Below are positions 32,266 through 41,218 of a stretch of DNA of 64,000 nucleotides, one piece after another. Source of the stretch: Streptococcus suis S735. GTDB lineage: Bacteria > Bacillota > Bacilli > Lactobacillales > Streptococcaceae. A program made the position numbers and the translations under genes. The notes under the pieces are model-generated. The model made no database searches and was not told where the DNA came from. It saw only the letters and a program-made list of their open reading frames with translations. Within the stretch, counting starts at the first letter, position 1. Each line of letters begins with the position of its first letter. The DNA lies in assembly GCF_000294495.1 (NCBI RefSeq), contig NC_018526.1, positions 682,001-746,000 on the forward strand, written 5' to 3'.

Positions 32266-32877
32266 ATGAATTGGAGAAATAATAATCCATTATCATTGAA
32301 GTTTAATACTGCAGCTTTAGTGTTGATTCCGGCAGGGGTTGGGATTAATTATATTGGTAAATTGATTGCGGGGGTTCTCAAATTACCACTTTGGTTAGAT
32401 TCGATTGGAACTTGTTTATCGGCTTGTTTGGCTGGTCCAATTGTAGGTGCTGTTGTGGGAATTATGAATAATTTAATTTATGGATTAACGGTGGATCCGA
32501 TTTCTACAGTTTATGCCTTAACCAATGCAGCCCTAGGAATTGCAGTCGGTTTATTGGCTTATTACGGTAGTATGAAGAACATCAGGGGTGCCTTATTTAC
32601 AGGAATTGTTGCTGGATTTGCAGCAGTCTTGGTATCAACGCCATTGAATATGATCTTTTGGGGTGGTACAACCGGAAATTTATGGGGAGACTTGGTTTAT
32701 GCAGGTCTATTAGCTCAAAAATTCCCAGTTTGGTTTGCATCGTTTATGGATGAAATAGTGGTAGATATTCCAGATAAAATAGTCGTATTATTACTTGTGC
32801 TAAGCTTGTATAAGAGTTTACCAAAGAGTCTACTATCGCTTTACCAAAGTAATAGTGTGATTAAGAACCTAGATTAA
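32266..32877 (+). CDS. ECF transporter S component, substrate unknown (nucleoside inferred)
   Basis: A 203-residue membrane protein with about six hydrophobic segments and the small-residue-rich turns of S components (AGPIVGAVVGIMNNL, AALGIAVGLLAYYG). It is the substrate-binding subunit of an energy-coupling factor transporter. I do not recognise it as BioY, ThiT, RibU, FolT, NiaX, QueT or PanT. Being 4 bp after a nucleoside phosphorylase and encoded with its own T and A subunits argues for a nucleoside or related ligand (inference). Confidence 0.8.
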   Translation: MNWRNNNPLSLKFNTAALVLIPAGVGINYIGKLIAGVLKLPLWLDSIGTCLSACLAGPIVGAVVGIMNNLIYGLTVDPISTVYALTNAALGIAVGLLAYYGSMKNIRGALFTGIVAGFAAVLVSTPLNMIFWGGTTGNLWGDLVYAGLLAQKFPVWFASFMDEIVVDIPDKIVVLLLVLSLYKSLPKSLLSLYQSNSVIKNLD

Positions 32878-32887
32878 GGAGGTCTCC

Positions 32888-33652
32888 ATGAAAACGATGA
32901 GTTTGTTTGAAGACAAGAATTCATTTTTGAATAATTTGTCTCCGTTAACTAAGATGTTGTATGTGCTTGCGACCATTCTGATACCGATTATTGCAGGTGA
33001 TTTAGCTGTATTTAGCATTACAATTCTTTTAAGTGTCGTTTTGTTAGCACATTCTAAAGTGTTAAGGCAGACCTTACCCATTCTGAGTGTATCTGGGTTT
33101 GTTATTTTAACGGTAGGAATTATTCAAGGATTGTTTAGAAGTGGTAATGTCACGCCTGTTTTTCAATTAGGTCCAGTCATTTTTTATAAGGAAGGCTTGA
33201 TATTTGCAGCTGAGATTGCTTTAAATGTATGTAATATTATTTTAGCTTTCTGTGTTCTGATTTTAACGACAAAATCGTCGGACATGATTGAAGAATTAGT
33301 TAGAAAAGGCTTCTCACCTCGAATGGGATATGTGTTTGTCTCCTTGTTCCAATTAATCCCTCAGATGACGAGCCGAATGGCAACAATTACGGATGCACAA
33401 AGAAGTCGTGGGATGGAAACAGAAGGTTCGATGTTGGTTCGGCTAAAAGCTTTTTTGCCATTGGTCTCTCCTGTAATTATGAGTTCTTTTATTGATACGA
33501 GAGAACGCGCAATTGCCTTAGAGGTTCGAGGATTTAATTCAAAATCTAAAAAGACATTTATCAATCCACCGATTCGTTCGCAATTTGATCGATTGATTCA
33601 AATTTTCTGCATTTTTGGAGTTGTGCTAGCAATTGTCTGGAGGGTTCTATAA
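32888..33652 (+). CDS. ECF transporter T component (EcfT-like)
   Basis: A 254-residue transmembrane coupling protein. The two signature coupling motifs are present: QRSRGM near residue 173 and ERAIALEVRG near 208 (x-R-G motifs that contact the ATPase grooves). RBS AAGGAGG. It overlaps the first ATPase gene by 1 bp. It couples ATP hydrolysis by the two A subunits to toppling of the S component. Confidence 0.9.
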   Translation: MKTMSLFEDKNSFLNNLSPLTKMLYVLATILIPIIAGDLAVFSITILLSVVLLAHSKVLRQTLPILSVSGFVILTVGIIQGLFRSGNVTPVFQLGPVIFYKEGLIFAAEIALNVCNIILAFCVLILTTKSSDMIEELVRKGFSPRMGYVFVSLFQLIPQMTSRMATITDAQRSRGMETEGSMLVRLKAFLPLVSPVIMSSFIDTRERAIALEVRGFNSKSKKTFINPPIRSQFDRLIQIFCIFGVVLAIVWRVL

Positions 33653-34506
33653 TGGCACATATTAAAATTGAAAATCTAAAATACCAATATCCCTTTGCTG
33701 AAAAGTTGGCTCTAGACGGCATCACGTGTGAGATTCGTCCAGGTGAATTCATTGGGGTAATTGGTCGAAATGGTTCTGGAAAATCGACATTCTGTCAATC
33801 ATTAACAGGACTTGTTCCGAATTTTTACCGTGGTTCGTATGGAGGAAAGGTATGGATTGATCAATCCGAAGTGAAGAGGGTAGAGGTTGATGACTTGTGC
33901 CAAAAAGTCGGAAGCGTTTTTCAAAATCCATTTAATCAAATTACAGGTTCTAAGGCGACTGTGTATGAAGAAATTGCTTTCGGTTTGGAGAATTTCGGAG
34001 TCCCAAAAGAAGAAATGGAAGTTCGAATTGAGGAAAGTTTACGTTTGTTGGACATTGAAGAGTACCGTGATCGAGCTCCGTTTGACTTGTCAGGAGGACA
34101 AATGCAACGAATGGCAATTGCTAGCATTATGGCGATGAAACCAGAGGTCATTATTTTAGATGAGCCAACTTCTCAACTCGATCCACAAGGTAGTGAGGCA
34201 GTTTTCAAAGCTATTCAGTCTTTAAGTAAGCAAGGCATCACTGTAATTATGGTGGAACATAAGGTTGAAAAAATCGCAGCTTACAGTGACCGGGTAATGT
34301 TGCTTGATCAGGGAAAACTAATTGCCATGGATACACCACAAGCCGTGTTTTCTCGACCAGATCTAGAAAAGTATGGAGTTGTAGCACCTACCTTTACTAG
34401 AATATGCAAGCAGTTAGGCATGAAGCTACCAGGAAGTTCCTATTATCCTGTGACACTTGAGGAAGCTAGTCAGTTGTTGGCAAAGAATAGGGGGGGAAAT
34501 GTATGA
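33652..34506 (+). CDS. ECF transporter ATPase, first A component
   Basis: A 284-residue ABC ATPase. Walker A GRNGSGKST is at 38-46, Q-loop FQNPFNQI near 90, signature LSGGQ at 146-150, Walker B with D170-E171 (ILDEPTSQLDP), and a switch His in VEHKVEK. All catalytic residues are present. It overlaps the next gene by 4 bp, typical of translational coupling of the A/A' heterodimer. Confidence 0.93.
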   Translation: MAHIKIENLKYQYPFAEKLALDGITCEIRPGEFIGVIGRNGSGKSTFCQSLTGLVPNFYRGSYGGKVWIDQSEVKRVEVDDLCQKVGSVFQNPFNQITGSKATVYEEIAFGLENFGVPKEEMEVRIEESLRLLDIEEYRDRAPFDLSGGQMQRMAIASIMAMKPEVIILDEPTSQLDPQGSEAVFKAIQSLSKQGITVIMVEHKVEKIAAYSDRVMLLDQGKLIAMDTPQAVFSRPDLEKYGVVAPTFTRICKQLGMKLPGSSYYPVTLEEASQLLAKNRGGNV

Positions 34507-35300
34507 ATCAAATTAGTATTAGTAACTTAGAATTTTCCTATCATCCGGATAAAAAAATATTAAAAGGGTTGAATATTATTTTAGATGAGCGTTCGACGGC
34601 GATTATTGGACAAAATGGTGCTGGAAAGACTACATTTGTAAAGTTACTGAAAGGCCTTATTCGTCCGACGGCTGGTAAAATTATGTTAAATGGACAAGAT
34701 TTAAGCGAACAATCTGTCGCTAAAATTGCTAAAAGTATTGGACTCATTTTTCAAAATCCAGATGACCAAATTTTTAAACATACGGTATTAGATGAAATTA
34801 TGTTTGGACCATTGCAAATGGGCATGACTCATTCTCAAGCAGAACAGGCAGCTAGAAAAACTATGTCCTTGCTGGGCTTAGATGGATTTGACAAGGTAAA
34901 TCCCTACGACTTAGGATTATCCGATAGAAAAATGGTGTCAATCGCTGCAATAGTTGCTATGGATACACAGGTTGTGATTTTTGATGAACCAACGATTGCT
35001 CAAGATGATGCAGGAAAAAAACAGATTCAATCGGTGATACAATTGTTGAGAGAACAAGGAAAAATAGTTATTTCCATTTTGCATGATATGGACTTCGTAG
35101 CAGAAACGTTTGAACGTGCCCTTGTCTTTGCACAAGGAGAAGTTTTGTTAGATGGAAGTGTTCGAGAGGTTTTTTCACAGAAAGATGTCCTTGAAAAAGC
35201 CTATCTATCTCAGCCAACCACGATGCAATTATGTCAAGCACTAGGCTATGATGACGTTTTTCTCACTCCCGAAGAGTTCATAGCTTACAAACAGGAGTGA
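34503..35300 (+). CDS. ECF transporter ATPase, second A component with atypical signature motif
   Basis: A 265-residue ABC ATPase. Walker A GQNGAGKTT is at 36-44, FQNPDDQIF near 83, Walker B D161-E162 (IFDEPTIAQDD), H-loop in ILHDMDF. The signature LSGGQ is replaced by LGLSDRK at 137-143. This makes one of the two composite ATP sites non-canonical, as seen in some asymmetric ABC dimers, and is probably a subfamily trait, not decay. Last gene of the operon. Confidence 0.92.
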   Translation: MNQISISNLEFSYHPDKKILKGLNIILDERSTAIIGQNGAGKTTFVKLLKGLIRPTAGKIMLNGQDLSEQSVAKIAKSIGLIFQNPDDQIFKHTVLDEIMFGPLQMGMTHSQAEQAARKTMSLLGLDGFDKVNPYDLGLSDRKMVSIAAIVAMDTQVVIFDEPTIAQDDAGKKQIQSVIQLLREQGKIVISILHDMDFVAETFERALVFAQGEVLLDGSVREVFSQKDVLEKAYLSQPTTMQLCQALGYDDVFLTPEEFIAYKQE

Positions 35301-35921
35301 TGTACTTAAATTACAATCTAGGAGATTCCTGGTAACCGCTTGGTTTTTATAATGTTATTCTATACTGCTTCCTAATTATTGAACGATATTAGTCTAATTC
35401 TAAGTTTGTGAGAGATTGCAGATTGAGGTAGTTCTGTTTCTATTCTTTTAATCTTTTTGAAGCGGACGAGGTTCTCCTTTCTGTATCACTATAAATTTGT
35501 AAATTAAAAATTTGAATCAGAAAATTTTATAATTTTACAAATGTATATATTTTTCCATTTAATTTAGAAGACTTGATTTGTGGATAGAGGGTAAATATTT
35601 CACATTGAAACTTTGATGGAAAATTATAGCCTTTGTATTTTTTAGTATGATATAATTATTACTATAAAGATCTAGTTGAATTCAAAAACTTTATCAATAA
35701 GATATCTATACTTGAATACTTAGTTGTGCTATCTATCAAGATAATACACACTGATATAAGGGCTATCTGCCGATAAAATACAGAAAGCCAAGATATATCT
35801 GAGGCTAAGCGGTTTAAAAAGGAGCGGTTCTTAAAAATGAATTTTACGATGATCACTATAGATTAGAAACGAATTGATTTCACTCAAATAGAGGGTGTTT
35901 TTAGAGAGGAAAATCCCAAAA
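35301..35921. other. 621-bp AT-rich intergenic region, no convincing gene
   Basis: I find only short frames without family resemblance. An extended -10 (TGA-TATAAT, 35648-35656) would start a transcript with a leader of about 260 nt before the HAD gene. A mini-frame of nine codons at 35838 has an AAAAAGGAG upstream, but is too short to call. Confidence 0.45.
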
Positions 35922-36605
35922 TTGCACTACAAACATTTATTATTCGATCTTGACCATACTCTTCTTGATTTTAGCCGTGGAGAAGAAGTAGCCTTAACCC
36001 AGTTTTTGACAGCTATGGAGGTTGAAGATATTCAAGCTTTTAAAGAAGTTTATCGACCGCTCAACCAGAGCATGTGGAAGGATTTGGAAAAAGGGAACAT
36101 TACAAAGAAAGAGCTAATAAACACCCGCTTTTCACGGACCTTTGCCCACTTTGGTCGGCAAGTTGATGGAAGGGAGATGGCCTTGCGCTACCAAGAGTTT
36201 ATTGGGCGGCAGGGACAAATTTTTACAGGTGCAGATAAGCTTTTGCAGGAATTGACACACCGAGGCTACCAGATTTATGCAGCGACCAACGGCGTGACCT
36301 ATATACAGGAAAATCGCTTGCTTCACTCACCGATTCAATCGTATTTTAAAGAAGTATTTATTTCTGAGCAGATGGGGACGCAAAAGCCTGCGACTGATTT
36401 TTATGAAAAAATAGCAGAGCAGATTGCAGGTTTTCAATTTGCCCAAGCCTTAATGATTGGAGACAGTTTGACAGCAGATATTCAAGGCGGAAATAATGCT
36501 GGTATGGATACTGTTTGGTATAATCCGACTCACATGATAAATAATAGTAAGGCAGTTCCAACCTATACCATTCATAGCTATCAAGAATTATTAGATTTGT
36601 TATAA
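35922..36605 (+). CDS. HAD-family nucleotidase (YjjG/YfnB-like), TTG start
   Basis: A protein of about 227 residues: motif I LLFDLDHTLLDF with the nucleophile and acid Asp, AATNGVTYIQ (motif II), KPATDFYEK (motif III Lys) and MIGDSLTADIQGG (motif IV). The YjjG-type family removes phosphate from non-canonical pyrimidine nucleotides and is about this size. I favour TTG at 35922 because AGAGAGGA lies upstream and the protein then begins MHYKHLLFDLD; a GTG at 35895 would add nine residues. No co-transcribed partner is clear. Confidence 0.83.
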   Translation: MHYKHLLFDLDHTLLDFSRGEEVALTQFLTAMEVEDIQAFKEVYRPLNQSMWKDLEKGNITKKELINTRFSRTFAHFGRQVDGREMALRYQEFIGRQGQIFTGADKLLQELTHRGYQIYAATNGVTYIQENRLLHSPIQSYFKEVFISEQMGTQKPATDFYEKIAEQIAGFQFAQALMIGDSLTADIQGGNNAGMDTVWYNPTHMINNSKAVPTYTIHSYQELLDLL

Positions 36606-36683
36606 GATATTTTAAGAAACTTATAAGGATTTTAGTATATAATTATACAGAAAGAATATATACAAAAATATAAGGAGGAAAAA

Positions 36684-37448
36684 GTGAAAAGATTACTGAG
36701 ACGCATTCGTCCAACAAAGCCCCTAAAAGAACTCACTTGGATAGATTTGATTATTATCACAACGATTTTATGTGGTAATGCTATTTATACCTCAACCATG
36801 CAATGGATAGCATCATTTTCCGCAACAGAAACCGTTGAAACAGGAGTTCTGTCGTTTAGTCCAGCCGATAATTGGTGGGCTCTAGCCAATCAAGGAAAAT
36901 TATTCCTGTTTGCCCTGGTGTATTTATTGATTCGGAATTATGATTTCAAGCAGCTAAAAGTAAAATTAGAATGGACCGTTCTACTCTGGGGACCACTGAT
37001 TTTCATTGGTGCGGGCCTGATTAGCGATTTGACATTTACAGCTTTTTCATATATTCCAGGTCTGTCTGGTGGGTATAATTTCCTCGGATACTTGCCTTAC
37101 TATGACTGGAATATCATGACAGTGCTCAACCGTTTCCTAGCCGTTGACTACAGCACAGTTATCTATTCCTTGTTTAATGGCTTCTATGAAGAGTTCTTTT
37201 TCTTAGGATTATTGTTGAGCACAGATAAGAAAAAGCGTTCGCTGGTCTTACTCTTTTCAACAATTGTCCGTATATCTTTCCATACCTATCAAGGAATGGT
37301 ATCTGCTCTTGTTATTGGTGTAGCCTTCGGCCTTTTCTATTACTACATGTACACAAGGAAAAATGACAATTTATTGCCATATTTCTTAGGACATGCTCTT
37401 GCGGATATGGTTGGTACAAGTTTCTTCTCATTATTTATTGCAGGGTAA
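36684..37448 (+). CDS. CPBP-family intramembrane protease-like protein
   Basis: A 254-residue polytopic membrane protein. The CPBP/Abi motif order is visible: FYEEFFFLGLL near residue 170 (usual EExxFRG with the Arg replaced by Leu), SFHTYQG near 208 and LGHALADMVG near 232. These Glu and His residues form the putative glutamic-protease site. Members process peptides or protect against bacteriocins, but function here is unassigned. RBS AAGGAGG. A strong terminator follows. Confidence 0.8.
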   Translation: MKRLLRRIRPTKPLKELTWIDLIIITTILCGNAIYTSTMQWIASFSATETVETGVLSFSPADNWWALANQGKLFLFALVYLLIRNYDFKQLKVKLEWTVLLWGPLIFIGAGLISDLTFTAFSYIPGLSGGYNFLGYLPYYDWNIMTVLNRFLAVDYSTVIYSLFNGFYEEFFFLGLLLSTDKKKRSLVLLFSTIVRISFHTYQGMVSALVIGVAFGLFYYYMYTRKNDNLLPYFLGHALADMVGTSFFSLFIAG

Positions 37449-37508
37449 ACAATGAGAAGAACGGACATCAAGCTAATCGGATAAAATTTCTTTCTCCCTA
37501 CAGCTGAC

Positions 37509-37558
37509 AAACGGATGATGATACGTAGTTTCTATTAACTTGGTATCATCACCCGTTT
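37509..37558 (+). terminator. Terminator after the CPBP gene
   Basis: A 16-bp stem (37509-37524 with 37543-37558, one mismatch) followed by TTATT. Confidence 0.8.
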
Positions 37559-37690
37559 TATTGTGCTGATATATTTAATCTATTCAGTCAAATTTCGATT
37601 GCTTTATCATATTTTTTATCCCATATTTTTTTGAATTAACGGTTTATTTATGTTAAAATGTATTTTTATACATCAAAAAGGAGTATAGAT

Positions 37691-37942
37691 ATGAAACAAA
37701 TAAAGAATCGTTTAAAAAAACATATGTTTTGGATTGGACTCATTTCGTTGGTATTGATGCTCGTTGATAATGTCCTATTTTGTTATTTTAATATTGAATG
37801 TAGTCGTACCTTAAACCAAATCGAGCAGACGATTTGTATCATCCTTAGCATTCTTGTATTTTTAGGAGTGCTAAATAATAAACCGGATGTGAAGGTAGAA
37901 GACATCATGAAAAACGGTATGTCATCTAAAAATCAAAAATAA
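37691..37942 (+). CDS. Small two-TM protein, holin-like
   Basis: An 83-residue protein with a basic start (MKQIKNRLKKHMFW), two hydrophobic segments (about 14-32 and 48-66) and a charged tail with GVLNNKPDVKVEDIM. The layout and the WIGLISLVL/LGVLNN pattern resemble phage phi-LC3-type holins, but no lysin or phage gene is adjacent. The start at 37691 is chosen because AAAAGGAG lies 7 nt upstream. It could be a phage remnant or a small membrane stress protein; holin activity is not shown. Confidence 0.55.
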   Translation: MKQIKNRLKKHMFWIGLISLVLMLVDNVLFCYFNIECSRTLNQIEQTICIILSILVFLGVLNNKPDVKVEDIMKNGMSSKNQK

Positions 37943-37970
37943 TGTTTGTTTAGAAACTACTGATGAGGTA

Positions 37971-38085
37971 TCTAGTTGTACTTACAGTTCAGTATCTCTA
38001 GCTAAGATGGATTTTTCAAAATATAGTCAGTATCTCCTAAAAAACTATTTTGTATATAAATCACTTTACTTGTGAATACGACTAT
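37971..38085. mobile_element. Degenerate, shortened copy of the MITE-like element, copy 3
   Basis: The 3' end CTTGTGAATACGAC matches the right end of the copy at 44167-44326, and internal strings GTTCAG, CTAAG, TTTTTCAAAATATAGTCAG and GTATATAA align in the same order with two internal gaps. The left end (GTACTTAC) is only partly preserved. Confidence 0.6.
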
Positions 38086-38100
38086 TTAACATCATATATG

Positions 38101-38128
38101 TCCACCAGTCGAAAGGCTGGTGTTTCTA
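38101..38128 (+). terminator. Small terminator hairpin
   Basis: CACCAG pairs with CTGGTG around TCGAAAGG and is followed by TTTCT. It may end the transcript of the small two-TM gene. Confidence 0.5.
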
Positions 38129-38222
38129 TTTATGACATGTATGTTATCAGGAATGCCACTATTTGAAAGGAAAAGAATCGAGAGAAATTCAATGAATACT
38201 AAAAATATCAATAGTAGTTAAA

Positions 38223-38269
38223 ATCATAAGCCGTCATTAGACGGGGTCTTATGATTGTGCTACAATAGA
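38223..38269 (+). promoter_or_regulatory. Hairpin and extended -10 upstream of the LdcB-like lipoprotein
   Basis: AATCATAAG and CTTATGATT (with partly pairing CCGTC/GACGG inside) form a stem at about 38223-38256. It is followed by TGC-TACAAT, an extended -10-like site about 30 bp before the start codon. The hairpin could be an operator or an upstream terminator. Confidence 0.45.
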
Positions 38270-38298
38270 CATAATTATAAGAGAACGGGGTGATGATA

Positions 38299-39048
38299 AT
38301 GAAACGTACTATTCTATTATGCTTGCCGACAATACTGTTACTAGCAGCATGTCATCAAAATATAAATCAGGCCAATACTACAAAAAATTCGTCAACAGTT
38401 GTTTCGACTACTTCAAGTCAGTCTGCTTCAACAACTTCGGAGCAGTCAACAAGCAGCTCTACATCGGCGGAAACGAATCAAGAAGTAACAAGTACAGAGA
38501 CTCAGGTAAATTTTAACGGTTCCTATTATAGTGTACAAGGAAAATATGGCGAAGTGATTATTGTAAATAAAAAGCATCCGCTTGCAGCTGATTATGCACC
38601 GGGCGAAAATCCTGAAGCCTTAGCAGCTTTTCAACGATTAATAGCAGATATGCAGGCGCTAGGATTTGGTATCTCCAATAACTATAGTGGATTTCGTTCC
38701 TATGAAACTCAGTCAAGTCTCTACCAGTCTTATGTAAATCAGGAAGGACAAGCAGCGGCAGATAGGTATTCTGCAAGAGCTGGATATAGTGAACATCAGA
38801 CAGGATTAGCCTTTGATTTATTGGATACAAGTGGTAATTTATTAGAAGAGCCTAATGCTTCTCAGTGGTTGGCTACGAATGCACATCTATATGGCTTTGT
38901 TGTCCGCTATCTTCCAGGAAAAGAGTCTAGCACAGGCTATATGGCAGAATCCTGGCATGTGCGATATATTGGTCAAGAAGCGACAGATATTTACAATTCA
39001 GGCTTGACCTTGGAAGAATATTTTGGTGTACCAGGTGGAGACTACTAA
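38299..39048 (+). CDS. D-alanyl-D-alanine/LD-carboxypeptidase lipoprotein (VanY/LdcB family)
   Basis: A 249-residue lipoprotein. The signal peptide ends in the lipobox LLAAC with C18 as the lipidated residue; the start at 38299 gives this peptide and sits 8 nt after GAACGGGG. A Ser/Thr-rich linker (about 25-70) leads to a VanY-type zinc peptidase domain: SGFRSYETQ, YSEHQTGLAFDL (His and Asp ligands) and ESWHVRYIG (catalytic Glu/His). It trims peptidoglycan stem peptides at the outer face of the membrane. Probably monocistronic. Confidence 0.92.
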   Translation: MKRTILLCLPTILLLAACHQNINQANTTKNSSTVVSTTSSQSASTTSEQSTSSSTSAETNQEVTSTETQVNFNGSYYSVQGKYGEVIIVNKKHPLAADYAPGENPEALAAFQRLIADMQALGFGISNNYSGFRSYETQSSLYQSYVNQEGQAAADRYSARAGYSEHQTGLAFDLLDTSGNLLEEPNASQWLATNAHLYGFVVRYLPGKESSTGYMAESWHVRYIGQEATDIYNSGLTLEEYFGVPGGDY

Positions 39049-39136
39049 TTTTACATTTAGTCAGAAATAAGTCGAAAAATTTGTCCGTATAACTAACTCG
39101 TGATATAATAAACCATCATAATTTTGGAGGTCCATC

Positions 39137-39580
39137 ATGCTTAAAGCAATGGAAGTATACTTGGTTACTAATGGTAATGGTTTGGAAGCCATCGAGTTTT
39201 ATAAAAATGCTCTTGGGGCAACAGTGGAGCAAGTAAATCTATTTAAAGATTTCTTACCAGACTGCCCTGCTGAACTAGAAAATTACGTAATGAATGCACA
39301 GTTTCGTTTGAATGGTCAGCGTTTTATGTTGTCAGACAACAACCCAGAAATGCCTTATACAGTAGGTGACAATATTACAGTTGCGCTTATCACAGACGAT
39401 GCTGAGACAGCGCAGGAACTATACAGCAAGTTATCCGTAGATGCAACTGCTATCAATATGGAACTTCAAGCAGTTCCTTGGTCTCCTGCCTATGGTAATG
39501 TAACAGACAAGTTTGGTATCTCTTGGCAAATCAATGCTGAAGTAGAAGGCTACGGTCAGGAATATTACGCAGAAAACTAA
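39137..39580 (+). CDS. PhnB/YjdN-like VOC-superfamily protein
   Basis: A 147-residue single-domain VOC protein with AIEFYKNALGATVEQ near residue 17 and FGISWQIN near the C-terminus. Members of this PhnB-like group are often annotated as glyoxalase or 3-demethylubiquinone methyltransferase, but substrates are generally unknown. RBS TTGGAGG. Convergent with the ABC permease gene, sharing one palindromic terminator that overlaps both stop codons. Confidence 0.8.
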   Translation: MLKAMEVYLVTNGNGLEAIEFYKNALGATVEQVNLFKDFLPDCPAELENYVMNAQFRLNGQRFMLSDNNPEMPYTVGDNITVALITDDAETAQELYSKLSVDATAINMELQAVPWSPAYGNVTDKFGISWQINAEVEGYGQEYYAEN

Positions 39581-39614
39581 AATAGATTGGACAAGGCCTT
39601 GTCCAATCTATTTT
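39579..39614. terminator. Perfect 36-bp palindromic bidirectional terminator overlapping two stop codons
   Basis: Arms 39579-39596 and 39597-39614 are perfect reverse complements (AAAATAGATTGGACAAGG and its complement) with A and T tracts outside. The TAA of the VOC gene (39578-39580) and the stop of the minus-strand permease (39608-39610) both lie in it. Confidence 0.9.
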
Positions 39615-41218
39615 AGTTTTTGCCAATAAGCTTTGTAGATATAAAGTTGAAGAGCAGCAGATAGAACAAATAGTAAGGTCATCAAGGCTGAGCTTACATA
39701 AGCTGCACCAATAGTGCCAGCTAATATGATGCTGACAACTAGAATAATGGCTCCGAGAAACATTGTTCCTATGATCGATCCAGCAATCAACCATTGACCC
39801 GCTCCGCGACCAAATAACTGGTTACTATTTTGCCAGTTGAGCATGAGGAGTCGCTGGTCACGCCAGTAATAAATCTGACCAGTTAGCAGGGCTGAAATGA
39901 TGATGCCGACTGTAAAGAAGACTGCTAGAATGAGTTTGACTTTCATGAAACCTAGAGCCAAAGCAAAGTAAAGTAGAGTTGGTAGTGCGAATTGTACCGC
40001 AGCCAATACCCAGAATTTTTGGATGATAAATTTTTTGAAACTAATAGGAAGCGTTCGAATGAAATGATAATTTTCCTTTTCCAATGACATGGCTACTCCG
40101 ATGAAGGTTGTAGAACCAGCAAATAGACTGCCAAGCAAGAATCCAGCTAATAGAGCAATACCAAAGAAATCCCATTCAACTGAACTTAGACCACCATTCT
40201 CCGTGAAACGGCTAAAACTTGGAAAAAGTGCCACCCCCATGATGATAGGCTGTATCATGGTTTGGACCATGAGGTTGCTATCTTTAAGAGTAGATAGGTG
40301 GTGTTTCACTAAAGCCTGATTGAGATTGCTAGGAATCTTGGCAGACTTAGCATTATTGGTCCGTTTTGTCGAAGCATTTTCAATCGCCAAAACTTGATTA
40401 AAGTAGTTGGGAATGACAGTTTTAAACGCAAACGTAATAAGTCCAAACATCAAAATGAAAGGAAGTCCAAAATGAAGGAGTGTTTCTAGTGATATAGTAT
40501 GGCTGACCAAGTAATGGAATCCAGCAAATATAGGTATGATAGGAAAATCAACAAAGCCACCGGATTCGAGTGAAACGGTCTGCTGGGATTGCAGGAACAT
40601 GAGCGCAGCAAAAGCCAGCAAGGAAGAACCTGTCATCAGGATTGTAGAAATCAATGTTTTACGAGGGCTTTTTGTCAGAACTTCCCCAACAAAGTGCATG
40701 ATAATCAGATTGACTAAATTAACTAAAATCCAGAGAATCAAAAAGGAAGGAATGGAAGCTAAGGCGAGGAGCGGACCGCCAATTTGCCAGTAAGTGATTA
40801 GAAGTAAAGACAGACACGGCATGAGGAAGGGTAGGACCATCCCTTGTGCAGAGAGGATTTTAGCGAGGAAGACTTCTTGTGGCTTCAGGGGAAGTGCTAA
40901 ATACAATTTTGTATCCTTACTATCGTAGAAAACGGAGAAGAAACCTGTAAAACCGTAGACAATGGCAATAATGGTAAAGAGCGCTAGTTGCAGAGAAAAG
41001 AAACCGATAGACTGACTATAATCTACTCCCATGAAAAAGACAGAGTAGAGAAGTCCGAAACTCAAAACCATAAATACTTGTTGCAAGAGGACACTTTTAT
41101 AGGCTGAAAAGGAGGCGTCTTTGCGCTTACTTTGTTTCTTCTTGACGGAAGCTAGAAGTTGAGGGTTGGAATAAAGAATATTAATCTTTACTAGTTCCCA
41201 AATGATGGATTTACTCAT
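39608..41218 (-). CDS. ABC exporter permease (large ABC-2-like membrane subunit)
   Basis: A 536-residue membrane protein with a dozen or so hydrophobic segments and a cytosolic N-terminus containing a basic KKKQSKRKD stretch. It overlaps the ATPase gene by 4 bp, so both form one two-gene operon on the minus strand. The arrangement and size resemble the streptococcal EcsAB-like/SkfF-like exporters; substrate unknown. No signal peptide. Confidence 0.8.
   Translation of the reverse strand: MSKSIIWELVKINILYSNPQLLASVKKKQSKRKDASFSAYKSVLLQQVFMVLSFGLLYSVFFMGVDYSQSIGFFSLQLALFTIIAIVYGFTGFFSVFYDSKDTKLYLALPLKPQEVFLAKILSAQGMVLPFLMPCLSLLLITYWQIGGPLLALASIPSFLILWILVNLVNLIIMHFVGEVLTKSPRKTLISTILMTGSSLLAFAALMFLQSQQTVSLESGGFVDFPIIPIFAGFHYLVSHTISLETLLHFGLPFILMFGLITFAFKTVIPNYFNQVLAIENASTKRTNNAKSAKIPSNLNQALVKHHLSTLKDSNLMVQTMIQPIIMGVALFPSFSRFTENGGLSSVEWDFFGIALLAGFLLGSLFAGSTTFIGVAMSLEKENYHFIRTLPISFKKFIIQKFWVLAAVQFALPTLLYFALALGFMKVKLILAVFFTVGIIISALLTGQIYYWRDQRLLMLNWQNSNQLFGRGAGQWLIAGSIIGTMFLGAIILVVSIILAGTIGAAYVSSALMTLLFVLSAALQLYIYKAYWQKLK

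Noticed and set aside
35662..35856. Minus-strand 64-codon frame in the 35301-35921 gap
   Set aside because: No RBS or family resemblance; composition is that of AT-rich spacer.
37691..37942. Holin-like protein taken as evidence of a prophage
   Set aside because: No phage gene, lysin or attachment repeat is nearby; kept only as a small membrane protein.
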